Shown in pieces: positions 16,985-25,635 of a DNA stretch of 34,962 nt. The stretch is taken from the NCBI GenBank assembly GCA_902515565.1, contig CABXVR010000013.1, forward strand, positions 1-34,962. Reading direction: 5' to 3'. The notes under the pieces are model-generated. The model saw only the letters and a list, made by a program, of their open reading frames with translations, made no database searches and was not told where the DNA came from. This stretch comes from an uncultured Bacteroidota bacterium (lineage in GTDB: Bacteria > Bacteroidota > Bacteroidia > Flavobacteriales > Flavobacteriaceae). A program made the position numbers and the translations under genes. Position 1 is the stretch's first letter. Every line of letters begins with the position of its first letter.

Positions 16985-17821
16985 ATGAATATTGGTATAA
17001 TAGGACAGGGGTTTGTTGGTAATGCTGTTTTTAATAAATTTAAAAACTATTATAATGTATTGACGTTTGACTTAGATAAAACGCTTTGTAATTCTTCATT
17101 TGAAAAGATTAATAATGAGTGTAAATATATATTTGTCTGTTTACCTACTCCAATGAATAAGGATGGAAGTTGTCACATAGGAATTGTGGAAGATTTGCTA
17201 ACTAAGTTAGATAAGCATTCAAATGAAATCTCTCAATCTAAAATAGTAGTTGTAAAATCTACTATTCCACCCGGTACTACAAAAAAATGGAATGATAAGT
17301 TTGATAATCTAATTCTTGTATTTAATCCTGAGTTCTTAACCGAAGCAAACGCTGTTAAGGATTATGAAAACCAAAACAGAGTAATTCTTGGTGGTCCTAA
17401 AAATGAAACACTCCAATTAAATTCTATTTTTTCTAAAGTTTTTCCAAATGCAAAAATAATTAACACCAATTCAACTGATGCTGAAATGGTTAAATATACT
17501 ACTAATTCTTTTTTAGCGATGAAAGTTTCCTTTGCAAATGAAATTTATCAAATATGTAAAAAGGTTAATGCTGATTATGATAAAGTTATAGAATCTACAA
17601 TTCAGGACGAGAGGTTAGGCTCTTCACATTGGAAGGTCCCTGGTCCAGATGGAGATTTTGGCTATGGAGGACATTGTTTTCCTAAAGATATAAATGCACT
17701 TATTAGTGTTGCTATAAATAATAATATTTCACCAAAAATGCTTATCGCAACAAATGAAAAAAATAAAGAAGTTAGATCCAATAAAGATTGGGAAAATATG
17801 AAAGGTAGAGCGGTTGTATAA
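16985..17821 (+). CDS. UDP-sugar 6-dehydrogenase-like protein lacking the C-terminal domain
   Basis: 278 residues, against about 390-450 for UDP-glucose/GDP-mannose dehydrogenases. The N-terminal NAD domain ([13 protein letters not shown], 4-16; [31 protein letters not shown]) and the central helical domain are present. The catalytic Cys231 is in [10 protein letters not shown]. The protein ends just after the central helix ([12 protein letters not shown]), where the C-terminal UDP-binding domain would begin. The stop overlaps the start region of the UXS gene, and no remnant of the missing domain follows. A UDP-glucose to UDP-glucuronate role fits the adjacent UXS and GAE genes (inference), but activity without the third domain is uncertain. 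Confidence 0.8.
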   Translation: MNIGIIGQGFVGNAVFNKFKNYYNVLTFDLDKTLCNSSFEKINNECKYIFVCLPTPMNKDGSCHIGIVEDLLTKLDKHSNEISQSKIVVVKSTIPPGTTKKWNDKFDNLILVFNPEFLTEANAVKDYENQNRVILGGPKNETLQLNSIFSKVFPNAKIINTNSTDAEMVKYTTNSFLAMKVSFANEIYQICKKVNADYDKVIESTIQDERLGSSHWKVPGPDGDFGYGGHCFPKDINALISVAINNNISPKMLIATNEKNKEVRSNKDWENMKGRAVV

Positions 17822-17825
17822 TTTT

Positions 17826-18758
17826 ATGAAAAAGAAAACAATTTTAGTTACTGGCGGAGCAGGGTTTATGGGATCACATTTGTGTAAAAGGCTTTTAAAT
17901 GAGAATCATTACGTGATTTGTTTAGATAATCTATTTACTGGAACTTTGAAAAATATTGAGGAGTTTGAAAATAATAACAATTTTGAGTTTGTCAATCATG
18001 ATATTACAAAGCCATATTATAGAGATAATATAGATGAAATCTATAATCTTGCATGTCCTGCATCTCCAATTCATTACCAATCTAATCCAATTAAGACGGT
18101 TAAAACATGTACCATTGGAGTTATAAACATGTTAGGGCTAGCTAAAAAAAACAATGCAAAAATATTGCAAGCCAGCACAAGTGAAGTTTATGGTGATCCA
18201 GAAATTCATCCACAAAAAGAAGATTATAATGGTAATGTAAACACTCTTGGTTACAGGTCTTGTTATGATGAAGGGAAAAGATGCGCGGAGACTTTATTTA
18301 TGGATTACAAGCGAGAACATAATTTAAATATTAAAATTGTCCGAATATTTAATACCTACGGGTCTAACATGACTAAAAATGACGGTAGAGTGGTTTCAAA
18401 TTTCATTTTACAAGCTTTAAAAGGTAAAGATATTACTGTATATGGAGATGGCTCACAAACTAGATCCTTTCAATTTATTGATGATTTGGTTGAGGGATTA
18501 TTAAAAATGATGAATAGTGATAGTGTAGGGCCTGTTAACCTTGGTAACCCAATAGAATTATCCATGAAGGACTTAGCTAACATGGTAATTAGGCTTACCA
18601 ATTCTTCATCTAATATTATATATAAAGATTTACCAGATGATGATCCGAAAAGAAGAAAACCAGACATTAGTTTAGCAGAGTCTATTTTGGATTGGAGCCC
18701 AATCATTGATTTAGAAACTGGGCTTCAAAAAACAATTAATTATTTTAATCATAATTAA
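17826..18758 (+). CDS. UDP-glucuronate decarboxylase (UDP-xylose synthase)
   Basis: 311 residues from the ATG at 17826. A TTG at 17814 in the same frame would overlap the previous stop and adds only MYNF, so ATG is preferred. Extended [13 protein letters not shown] (10-19), then the UXS-specific run [12 protein letters not shown] and [16 protein letters not shown], with the catalytic Tyr147/Lys151 pair in YDEGKR. NTYGSNM and [19 protein letters not shown] are further UXS signatures. It oxidises and decarboxylates UDP-glucuronate to UDP-xylose. The following gene starts directly after the stop. Confidence 0.9.
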   Translation: MKKKTILVTGGAGFMGSHLCKRLLNENHYVICLDNLFTGTLKNIEEFENNNNFEFVNHDITKPYYRDNIDEIYNLACPASPIHYQSNPIKTVKTCTIGVINMLGLAKKNNAKILQASTSEVYGDPEIHPQKEDYNGNVNTLGYRSCYDEGKRCAETLFMDYKREHNLNIKIVRIFNTYGSNMTKNDGRVVSNFILQALKGKDITVYGDGSQTRSFQFIDDLVEGLLKMMNSDSVGPVNLGNPIELSMKDLANMVIRLTNSSSNIIYKDLPDDDPKRRKPDISLAESILDWSPIIDLETGLQKTINYFNHN

Positions 18759-19772
18759 ATGAAAATATTAGTTACAGGAGCTGCTGGATTTATAGGTTAT
18801 CATTTAGTTAAAACTTTAATTGAAGATAATCATGATGTAATAGGTCTTGATAACATCAATGATTACTACAGTACTAATTTAAAGTTTGACAGACTAAATG
18901 AGTTAGGAATTTATAAGGATAGTGCTAAAGATTTTCTTAGCTTAAATGGTAGTACTTTATTCCAAAACTTCAAATTCATACGAATGAATTTAGAAGATCG
19001 AGAGAACTTACCTAAACTGTTTAAAAATCAGAAATTTGATGTGGTATGTAATTTAGCTGCTCAAGCAGGGGTAAGGTATTCAATAGAAAATCCAGAGACT
19101 TATATTGATTCCAATATAGTTGGTTTTTTAAATATCTTAGAATGCTGCAGGAATCAAAATATTAAGAAATTAGTGTATGCAAGTAGTTCTAGTGTTTATG
19201 GAGATAATAAGAAAATACCATTTAAAGAAACAGACAATACCGACAATCCAATAAGTCTTTATGCGGCCAGTAAAAAGTCCAATGAGCTTATGGCTCATAT
19301 TTATAGTCATTTGTTTAAACTAAATACAATTGGACTTCGATTTTTTACTGTTTATGGTTCTTGGGGAAGACCCGATATGGCATATTATTTATTTGTAGAT
19401 GCTATTACAAATGATAAAGCAATAAAAGTATTTAACAATGGAGAGTTATCTAGAGATTTTACTCATGTAGATGATATAGTAATTGGAGTTAAATCAGTAT
19501 TGTTAACGGATTCTTCGACTAAAAAAGGGAACGAGTTATATAACATTGGAAATAATAAACCTGTTGTGTTAACTAAATTTATTGAAACAATAGAAAAATA
19601 TTTAGGTAAAAAATCTATTAAGAAAATGCTTCCTATGCAAGATGGAGATGTTAAAAAAACATGTGCTAGTATTTCAAAAATAACGAAGGATTATAATTTT
19701 CAAAATAATGTATCATTAGATGAGGGGATAAAGGAATTTATTAACTGGTTTAAAGTGTATCATAAAGTTTGA
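18759..19772 (+). CDS. UDP-glucuronate 4-epimerase (GAE/LspL type)
   Basis: 337 residues. NAD motif GAAGFIGYHL (7-16). The GAE-specific features are present: GLDNINDYYS, a long insertion before FQNFKFIRMNLEDRE, NLAAQAGVRYSIENPETYIDSN, SSSSVYG, the Tyr168/Lys172 pair (YAASKKSNEL), and FFTVYGSWGRPDMAYYLF. It interconverts UDP-glucuronate and UDP-galacturonate. With the upstream dehydrogenase-like and UXS genes it gives a complete acidic/pentose branch. A 198-base structured spacer follows. Confidence 0.9.
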   Translation: MKILVTGAAGFIGYHLVKTLIEDNHDVIGLDNINDYYSTNLKFDRLNELGIYKDSAKDFLSLNGSTLFQNFKFIRMNLEDRENLPKLFKNQKFDVVCNLAAQAGVRYSIENPETYIDSNIVGFLNILECCRNQNIKKLVYASSSSVYGDNKKIPFKETDNTDNPISLYAASKKSNELMAHIYSHLFKLNTIGLRFFTVYGSWGRPDMAYYLFVDAITNDKAIKVFNNGELSRDFTHVDDIVIGVKSVLLTDSSTKKGNELYNIGNNKPVVLTKFIETIEKYLGKKSIKKMLPMQDGDVKKTCASISKITKDYNFQNNVSLDEGIKEFINWFKVYHKV

Positions 19773-19785
19773 TTTAATGGATAAT

Positions 19786-19827
19786 TACTAAAATGACAGA
19801 CATTGTTATGTCTTAAAAATTTTAGTA
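19786..19827 (+). repeat. Nested stem-loop downstream of the GAE gene
   Basis: An outer stem of 9 bp (TACTAAAAT, 19786-19794, with ATTTTAGTA, 19819-19827) encloses an inner stem AGACAT-TGTT-ATGTCT (19798-19813), separated by short unpaired bases. It begins 14 bases after the GAE stop. It could end upstream transcription or be part of a leader. There is no long T-tract, so it is not a clear intrinsic terminator. Confidence 0.55.
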
Positions 19828-19837
19828 TAAATTAAAC

Positions 19838-19845
19838 TAAATTTG
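19838..19845 (+). promoter_or_regulatory. Candidate -7 promoter element upstream of wecB
   Basis: TAAATTTG matches TAnnTTTG. No -33 TTTG is visible at about 19 bases upstream. If used, the transcript would start near 19850 and carry the mini-hairpin at 19891-19903 in its leader of about 120 bases ahead of wecB. Confidence 0.35.
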
Positions 19846-19890
19846 ACCTTTAGAAATTAAAGATATAATTCAATTTTAATGTGACTGACA

Positions 19891-19903
19891 ACAGCGTAGC
19901 TGT
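19891..19903 (+). promoter_or_regulatory. GNA-loop mini-hairpin 2 (candidate antiterminator/ops-like site)
   Basis: ACAGC-GTA-GCTGT, with core GCGTAGC. The preceding TGACA and the following TAAATAAA match the context of mini-hairpin 1, while the arm bases differ but still pair. This covariation argues for selection on the hairpin and its loop. It is 68 bases upstream of wecB. A CTAC/GTAG hairpin lies further on at about 19933-19945. Confidence 0.5.
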
Positions 19904-19970
19904 AAATAAAACTAAAGTTTAAAAATTAGGGACTACAGCTGGTAGTAGAGAATAAATTTACAAAGAGTTA

Positions 19971-21089
19971 ATGAAAAAAATATTATTAATTTTTGGAACT
20001 AGACCAGAAGCAATTAAAATGGCTCCACTAGTCAAAGAATTTCAAAAATATCCAGAATTTTTTGACACTAGAGTTTGTGTAACTGCGCAACATCGAGAAA
20101 TGCTAGATCAGGTATTAGATTTTTTTGAAATCAAACCTGATTACGACTTAGATTTAATGAAACCAGGACAAAATTTATATAGCTTAACAGCCGCTATTAT
20201 TGAGTCTCTAAAGCCAATTCTTGAAGAATTCACCCCGGACTATGTATTTGTTCACGGAGATACTACGACGACTATGGCAGGATCTATAGCAAGTTTTTAC
20301 TCTGGAGCAAAAGTATGTCACGTTGAGGCAGGGCTTAGAACTAATAATAAATTATCCCCTTTTCCAGAAGAAATAAATCGTCAAATAACAGGTAGAATTT
20401 GTGATTATCATTTCGCTCCTACTGAAACTTCAAAAAAGAACTTACTTAAAGAAAATATTTCTGATAGTTCAATTTTAGTTACTGGAAATACGGTGATTGA
20501 TGCTTTGATTAAATCTGTAGAGAAAGTTAATGAAAATCCAAGTCAATTAATTCAAGACCTCTCAAAACAAATAGGAAACCATGAAGTCGTTTTAGTAACA
20601 GGACATCGAAGAGAGAATCACGGAGGTGGTTTTGAAAGGATTTGTAAAGCTTTAAAACGAATTGCTGAAGACGATACAAATCGTTTAATTATTTATCCTG
20701 TTCATTTGAACCCAAAAGTACAGGAACCTGTAAACAGAATCTTGTCGGGAGTTAGTAATGTAATTTTAATAGATCCTTTAGCGTATCAAGATTTTATTTG
20801 GTTAATGAATCGATCTAAGATTATTATTACAGACAGTGGAGGTGTTCAAGAGGAAGCACCAAGTTTAGGGAAAGCTGTATTAGTGATGAGAGATACCACT
20901 GAAAGACCAGAGGCTGTTGAAGCAGGAACAGTTTTGTTAGTTGGAACCAATGAAGAGTTGATTGTTTCTAAAGCATTGGACTTACTCAATAATCAAGATA
21001 ATTTTATTAAAATGTCAAAGCTGCATAATCCTTATGGAGACGGGCTGGCATCAAAAAGAATTGTAAATTTTATAAAAAATATAAAATAA
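19971..21089 (+). CDS. wecB: UDP-N-acetylglucosamine 2-epimerase (non-hydrolysing)
   Basis: 372 residues, matching WecB/MnaA. It converts UDP-GlcNAc to UDP-ManNAc. The opening IFGTRPEAIKMAPLVKEF, HGDTTTTMAGSIASFY, HVEAGLRTNNKLSPFPEEINRQ, TGHRRENHGGGFERICKAL and the C-terminal TDSGGVQEEAPSLGKAVLVMRDTTERPEAVEAGT runs are all diagnostic. Its stop overlaps the wecC start by one base (TAATG), and the pair makes UDP-ManNAcA. The leader upstream holds the second mini-hairpin. Confidence 0.96.
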   Translation: MKKILLIFGTRPEAIKMAPLVKEFQKYPEFFDTRVCVTAQHREMLDQVLDFFEIKPDYDLDLMKPGQNLYSLTAAIIESLKPILEEFTPDYVFVHGDTTTTMAGSIASFYSGAKVCHVEAGLRTNNKLSPFPEEINRQITGRICDYHFAPTETSKKNLLKENISDSSILVTGNTVIDALIKSVEKVNENPSQLIQDLSKQIGNHEVVLVTGHRRENHGGGFERICKALKRIAEDDTNRLIIYPVHLNPKVQEPVNRILSGVSNVILIDPLAYQDFIWLMNRSKIIITDSGGVQEEAPSLGKAVLVMRDTTERPEAVEAGTVLLVGTNEELIVSKALDLLNNQDNFIKMSKLHNPYGDGLASKRIVNFIKNIK

Positions 21090-22297
21090 TGAACCCAAAA
21101 GTAGTAACTATAGGATTAGGGTATATAGGATTACCAACATCAGCATTAATAGCATCGCACGCAACAAATGTTTTAGGTGTTGATATAAATCAACAAGTTG
21201 TTAATACTATTAATGAAGGAAAAATTCATATTGTAGAGCCTGATTTAGAAAACATTGTTTCAAAAGCTGTTTTAAAAGGAAATTTAAAGGCTTCAACCAA
21301 AGCAGTTCCTGCTGAAGTATATCTAATAGTTGTTCCAACTCCATTTAAGGGAAACCATGAGCCAGATATTTCTTTTGTAGAGGCTGCAACAAAAGGAATT
21401 ATTCCATTACTAAAAAAAGGCGACTTATATATTATTGAATCGACCTCTCCAATAGGCACAACTGAAAAAATGCAGAAATTAATATATGAATCTAGACCAG
21501 AGCTCGAAGGAGCTATTCATATCGCCTACTGTCCTGAAAGAGTATTACCAGGGAATGTCATGCATGAACTTGTTGAAAATGATCGTGTTATTGGAGGTGT
21601 AGATGAAGCTTCTACTCAAAAAGCAATCTCATTTTACAGTAAGTATGTGAAAGGTGAGTTGCATGCAACAAATGCTCGTACTGCTGAGATGTGTAAATTA
21701 GTAGAAAATTCATCTAGAGACTCTCAAATAGCATTTGCAAATGAGCTTTCTTTAATATGCGATAAGGCTGATATTAACGTTTGGGAATTAATAATTCTAG
21801 CTAATAAACATCCAAGAGTAAATATCTTACAACCAGGTTGTGGCGTAGGAGGGCACTGTATTGCTGTTGACCCTTATTTTATTGTTTCTGACTATCCAGC
21901 GGAGTCAAAAATGATAGGTACAGCAAGAGAGGTCAATAACTACAAGTCTTTTTGGTGTGCTGAGAAAATTCAAAACGAAAAACTTCAATTTGAGTTAAAA
22001 TACGGCAGAAAGCCAATAACTGCTTTATTGGGACTAGCATTTAAACCTAATATTGATGATTTAAGAGAATCTCCTGCTAAATATATTGCACAAAAAGTGT
22101 TACAGAACTCAAACAATGAAGAACATTATATAGTTGAACCAAATATTGAATATCATTCAGTTTATAAATTAACTGATTATAACGAAGCTATTAGTAAATC
22201 AGATATCATAGTTTTTTTAGTAGCACACAAAGAATTTTTAAATTTAGATATCTCTGATGAAAAAATATCATTGGATTTTTGTGGTGTCAAAAAATAA
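21089..22297 (+). CDS. wecC: UDP-N-acetyl-D-mannosamine dehydrogenase
   Basis: 402 residues, a complete three-domain UDP-sugar dehydrogenase, in contrast to the short protein at 16985. NAD motif GLGYIGLPTSALIA (9-22), ESTSPIGTTEKM, AYCPERVLPGN, and catalytic Cys257 in GCGVGGHCIAVDPYF. The C-terminal UDP-binding domain (ALLGLAFKPNIDDLRESPA) is intact. The ERVLPG and VGGHCIAVDPYF patterns point to the ManNAc-type enzyme rather than Ugd. It oxidises UDP-ManNAc to UDP-ManNAcA. Translation is coupled to wecB. Confidence 0.94.
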   Translation: MNPKVVTIGLGYIGLPTSALIASHATNVLGVDINQQVVNTINEGKIHIVEPDLENIVSKAVLKGNLKASTKAVPAEVYLIVVPTPFKGNHEPDISFVEAATKGIIPLLKKGDLYIIESTSPIGTTEKMQKLIYESRPELEGAIHIAYCPERVLPGNVMHELVENDRVIGGVDEASTQKAISFYSKYVKGELHATNARTAEMCKLVENSSRDSQIAFANELSLICDKADINVWELIILANKHPRVNILQPGCGVGGHCIAVDPYFIVSDYPAESKMIGTAREVNNYKSFWCAEKIQNEKLQFELKYGRKPITALLGLAFKPNIDDLRESPAKYIAQKVLQNSNNEEHYIVEPNIEYHSVYKLTDYNEAISKSDIIVFLVAHKEFLNLDISDEKISLDFCGVKK

Positions 22298-22383
22298 GTA
22301 AATCAAAAAAACATTAATTACTGGATATCTCTATTTATTAGTTGATATCTTTTATAAAAAAGAATTATAAATTAAATAAAAAA

Positions 22384-23424
22384 ATGTCAAAAATCGCATT
22401 AATTTCAGGAATAACGGGGCAAGATGGGAGTTATCTTGCTGAATTACTTTTGCAAAAAGGTTATGTAGTCCACGGAATAGTTAGAAGAAGTAGTTCTTTT
22501 AATCGGGCTCGAATTGATCATTTAACAAAAGATAAGAATATCTATCAACACAAACTATTTTTACACTATGGTGATTTAACAGATTCTAGTAATCTAAATC
22601 GAATTCTTGAAAAAACAAATCCTGATGAAATATATAATTTAGCAGCCCAAAGTCATGTTCAAGTATCCTTTGAAATTCCGGAATATTCTGCAGAAGTTGA
22701 TGCAGTTGGAACAATACGGTTCTTAGACGCCTTGAGAGAAACCGGAGTTAAATCAAAATTTTACCAAGCTTCAACCTCAGAGTTATATGGTAAAGTTCAA
22801 GAGATTCCTCAAACTGAAACTACGCCCTTCTATCCAAGAAGCCCTTATGCCGTTGCTAAACTATATTCCTACTGGATAGTTAGAAATTACAGAGAAGCAT
22901 ATAATATTTTCGCAAGTAATGGTATTCTTTTTAACCATGAAAGTGAACGACGTGGTAAATCTTTTGTAACACGAAAAATAAGTGTTAATGTTGCAAAAAT
23001 AATTTTAGGTTTGACAGATATATTATATTTAGGAAACATTGATTCTAAAAGAGATTGGGGATATGCACCTGAATATGTTGAAGGTATGTGGCGTATTTTA
23101 CAAGCAAAAGAACCTAATGATTTTGTTTTGTCAACAAATGAAACACATACAGTAAGAGAATTCATTGAAGAGTCTTTTAAATGTTTTAATGAGGAAATAG
23201 TTTGGGAAGGTATTGGAATACATGAAAAAGGAATTTTAAAGTCTTCTGGTAAAGTAGTTGTTGCTATAAATCCAATGTATTTTAGACCAACAGAAGTCGA
23301 TATTTTAATTGGTGATTACTCAAAAGCAAAGAAAAAACTTGGATGGGAACCGAAAACTAAATTTAAAGAATTAGTAAAAATTATGGTTCAGTATGATTAT
23401 AACAATATTAAAAAAACACTTTAA
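22384..23424 (+). CDS. gmd: GDP-mannose 4,6-dehydratase
   Basis: 346 residues from the ATG at 22384 (an in-frame TTG at 22342 would add a lysine-rich leader foreign to the family). [15 protein letters not shown] (9-23) is the Gmd nucleotide motif. [29 protein letters not shown], the Tyr155/Lys159 pair in [11 protein letters not shown], and [16 protein letters not shown] are diagnostic. It yields GDP-4-keto-6-deoxymannose, the precursor of GDP-fucose, rhamnose, perosamine and branched 6-deoxyhexoses. The next two genes probably act on this intermediate. Confidence 0.95.
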   Translation: MSKIALISGITGQDGSYLAELLLQKGYVVHGIVRRSSSFNRARIDHLTKDKNIYQHKLFLHYGDLTDSSNLNRILEKTNPDEIYNLAAQSHVQVSFEIPEYSAEVDAVGTIRFLDALRETGVKSKFYQASTSELYGKVQEIPQTETTPFYPRSPYAVAKLYSYWIVRNYREAYNIFASNGILFNHESERRGKSFVTRKISVNVAKIILGLTDILYLGNIDSKRDWGYAPEYVEGMWRILQAKEPNDFVLSTNETHTVREFIEESFKCFNEEIVWEGIGIHEKGILKSSGKVVVAINPMYFRPTEVDILIGDYSKAKKKLGWEPKTKFKELVKIMVQYDYNNIKKTL

Positions 23425-23478
23425 TCTTCTAATTCATAATTATTCAACTTTATAAACAAAAATTAACTTAACAATTAA

Positions 23479-24717
23479 ATGAAAAAAACATATACAGAAA
23501 TTACAAAATGCCGTATTAGTGATAGTAAAAATTTGACTACTGTCTTGTCACTTGGAAATATGGATCTTACTGGAGTTTTTCCAAAAACTAAGGATGAAAA
23601 AGTAACTAATGGACCTGTAGATCTTGTGTGGTGCCCTGATAGCGGGTTATTACAAATGAAGCAGACATATAATCTCGATGAGATGTACGGAGATAACTAT
23701 GGTTATCGATCAGGATTAAATTCTTCAATGGTCAGTCATCTAAAACAAAAAATAAAGACTCTTGAAAATATTGTTAAATTAAATGATTCAGACCTAGTTA
23801 TTGATATTGGAAGTAATGATGCGACCTCTTTAAAATCGTATAATGGTAACCATCGTAAAGTAGGAATAGATCCAACTGGGAGTAAATTTAAGGAGTTTTA
23901 CACTGATGACATTACACTAATAGCTGATTTCTTTACAGCGGACAAATTTAGAAAGCTATTTCCTGATGAAAAAGCCAAAATCATTACTTCCATTGCAATG
24001 TTCTATGATTTGGAAAGTCCTCTTGACTTTGTAAGTGATATTGCATCTTGCTTGGACGATGAAGGTATTTGGCATTTTGAACAAAGTTATATGCCAAGCA
24101 TGTTAAAAACAAATAGTTATGATACAATCTGTCACGAACATTTAGAGTTTTATTCTTTAAAAGTTGTAAAGAAAATGCTTGAGAAATCTGGATTAAGAAT
24201 TATGGATGTTCAAATGAACTCTATTAATGGAGGAAGTTTTGCAGTAACAGCTTGTAAAGAAAAAGCTAGTCATAGTTCAAATGAACCTATCATCAATTGG
24301 CTTTTAAACCAAGAAGATGAAATGGGTCTCGATACACCCAAACCCTATAATGAATTTGCAGAAAGAGCTTTTAATCATAAAAAAAACTTAGTAGCTTTAA
24401 TTGATGCATTAGTTAAAGATGGAAAGAAAGTGTTTGGTTATGGGGCAAGTACAAAAGGAAATGTTTTATTACAATTCTGCAACTTAACCAGTAAGCAAAT
24501 CCCTTATATTGCTGAAGTCAATGAGGAAAAATTTGGTAGTTATACTCCAGGAAGCCATATTCCAATTATTTCAGAAAATGAAGCGAAAGCAATGAATCCA
24601 GATTATTTTTTAGTTCTCCCTTGGCATTTTAAAAATAATATTTTATCTCGAGAAAAAGAGTTTTTAGCTAATGGTGGAAAGTTTATTTTTCCTTTACCCG
24701 AAATTGAAATTATATAA
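23479..24717 (+). CDS. Sugar C-methyltransferase-like class I SAM-dependent methyltransferase
   Basis: 412 residues with the three-part layout of deoxysugar C-methyltransferases (NovU/TylCIII-like): an N-terminal small domain (about 1-75), a central SAM-binding Rossmann domain (LVIDIGSNDATSL, about 112-124), and a C-terminal domain (KKVFGYGASTKGNVLLQFC). The HEHLEFYSL run is typical of the family. The N-terminal domain usually binds zinc through two CxxC pairs; here they read CRIS and CPDS, so one Cys of each pair is missing. Placement between gmd and a Gmd-like SDR suggests methylation of GDP-4-keto-6-deoxymannose, probably at C3 (inference). Confidence 0.8.
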   Translation: MKKTYTEITKCRISDSKNLTTVLSLGNMDLTGVFPKTKDEKVTNGPVDLVWCPDSGLLQMKQTYNLDEMYGDNYGYRSGLNSSMVSHLKQKIKTLENIVKLNDSDLVIDIGSNDATSLKSYNGNHRKVGIDPTGSKFKEFYTDDITLIADFFTADKFRKLFPDEKAKIITSIAMFYDLESPLDFVSDIASCLDDEGIWHFEQSYMPSMLKTNSYDTICHEHLEFYSLKVVKKMLEKSGLRIMDVQMNSINGGSFAVTACKEKASHSSNEPIINWLLNQEDEMGLDTPKPYNEFAERAFNHKKNLVALIDALVKDGKKVFGYGASTKGNVLLQFCNLTSKQIPYIAEVNEEKFGSYTPGSHIPIISENEAKAMNPDYFLVLPWHFKNNILSREKEFLANGGKFIFPLPEIEII

Positions 24718-24722
24718 ATATT

Positions 24723-25607
24723 ATGAGCCAAAATTACAAAGTAATTATTTTTGGTTTTAGCGGCCAAGACGGACATTATTTGGGTCAACTTTTAAAAAAT
24801 AAAAAAATTGATTTTATAGGCGTTTCTAGAAACATTGAAGATGTGAAAGGTGATGTTGGAGATCTTGAATTTGTTAAAGAAATAATATCGCTTAATAAGC
24901 CTACTCATATTTTTCATTTTGCAGCTAATTCTACTACTAAACATTATGCATTATTTGAAAATCATAAGTCAATAAGTACAGGGACATTAAATATTCTTGA
25001 GTCGGTCAGGCTGTTTTCTCCAAATACGAAAATTTTCATTTCTGGTTCAGCTATGCAATTTGAAAACAAAGGTTTACCAATTGACGAAAATTCACCATTT
25101 GTACCATCAAGTGCCTATTCAGTCTCTCGAATTGATTCTGTTTTTTCTTCAAGATATTATAGAGAAGAATTTGGATTAAAAATTTATATCGGATACTTTT
25201 TTAATCACGACAGTCCTTTAAGATCAGAAATGCATATTAACCAAAAAATTGTTAAAGCAGTTAATAGAATAGCCCTTGGAAGTACCGAAAAACTAAAATT
25301 GGGAAATATTGAAATAAAGAAGGAGTTTAGTTATGCCGCTGATATTGTTAATGCAGCGTGGATTTTGATAAATCAAGATCAAATATTCGAGGCTATTATT
25401 GGTAGTGGTAAGGCGTATAGTATAAAAGATTGGTTAGAATATTGTTTTGGCAAAATTGGTAAAGATTGGAAATATTACGTTGAGCAGGATCAGAATTTTA
25501 ATACTGAATACGATAAGTTAATATCTAATCCTTCTCTTATTAAATCACTTGGATGGAATCCTAAAGTAGATTTTAAAGAACTTGCCGATATAATGTTGCA
25601 GGCTTAA
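24723..25607 (+). CDS. Gmd-like short-chain dehydrogenase/reductase with YxxxR active site
   Basis: 294 residues. The nucleotide motif GFSGQDGHYLGQLL (11-24) and FFNHDSPLRSEMHINQKIVKAV closely echo Gmd ([16 protein letters not shown]), so it derives from that family. The expected Tyr-x3-Lys reads Tyr132-Ser-Val-Ser-Arg136, with Arg in place of the catalytic Lys. It starts 5 bases after the C-methyltransferase gene. A role as 4-ketoreductase or epimerase finishing the methylated deoxysugar is plausible from context, but it may also be a dehydratase paralogue with changed activity. Confidence 0.75.
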   Translation: MSQNYKVIIFGFSGQDGHYLGQLLKNKKIDFIGVSRNIEDVKGDVGDLEFVKEIISLNKPTHIFHFAANSTTKHYALFENHKSISTGTLNILESVRLFSPNTKIFISGSAMQFENKGLPIDENSPFVPSSAYSVSRIDSVFSSRYYREEFGLKIYIGYFFNHDSPLRSEMHINQKIVKAVNRIALGSTEKLKLGNIEIKKEFSYAADIVNAAWILINQDQIFEAIIGSGKAYSIKDWLEYCFGKIGKDWKYYVEQDQNFNTEYDKLISNPSLIKSLGWNPKVDFKELADIMLQA

Positions 25608-25635
25608 TATTAAGATAAGTGAACATAATTGCATA

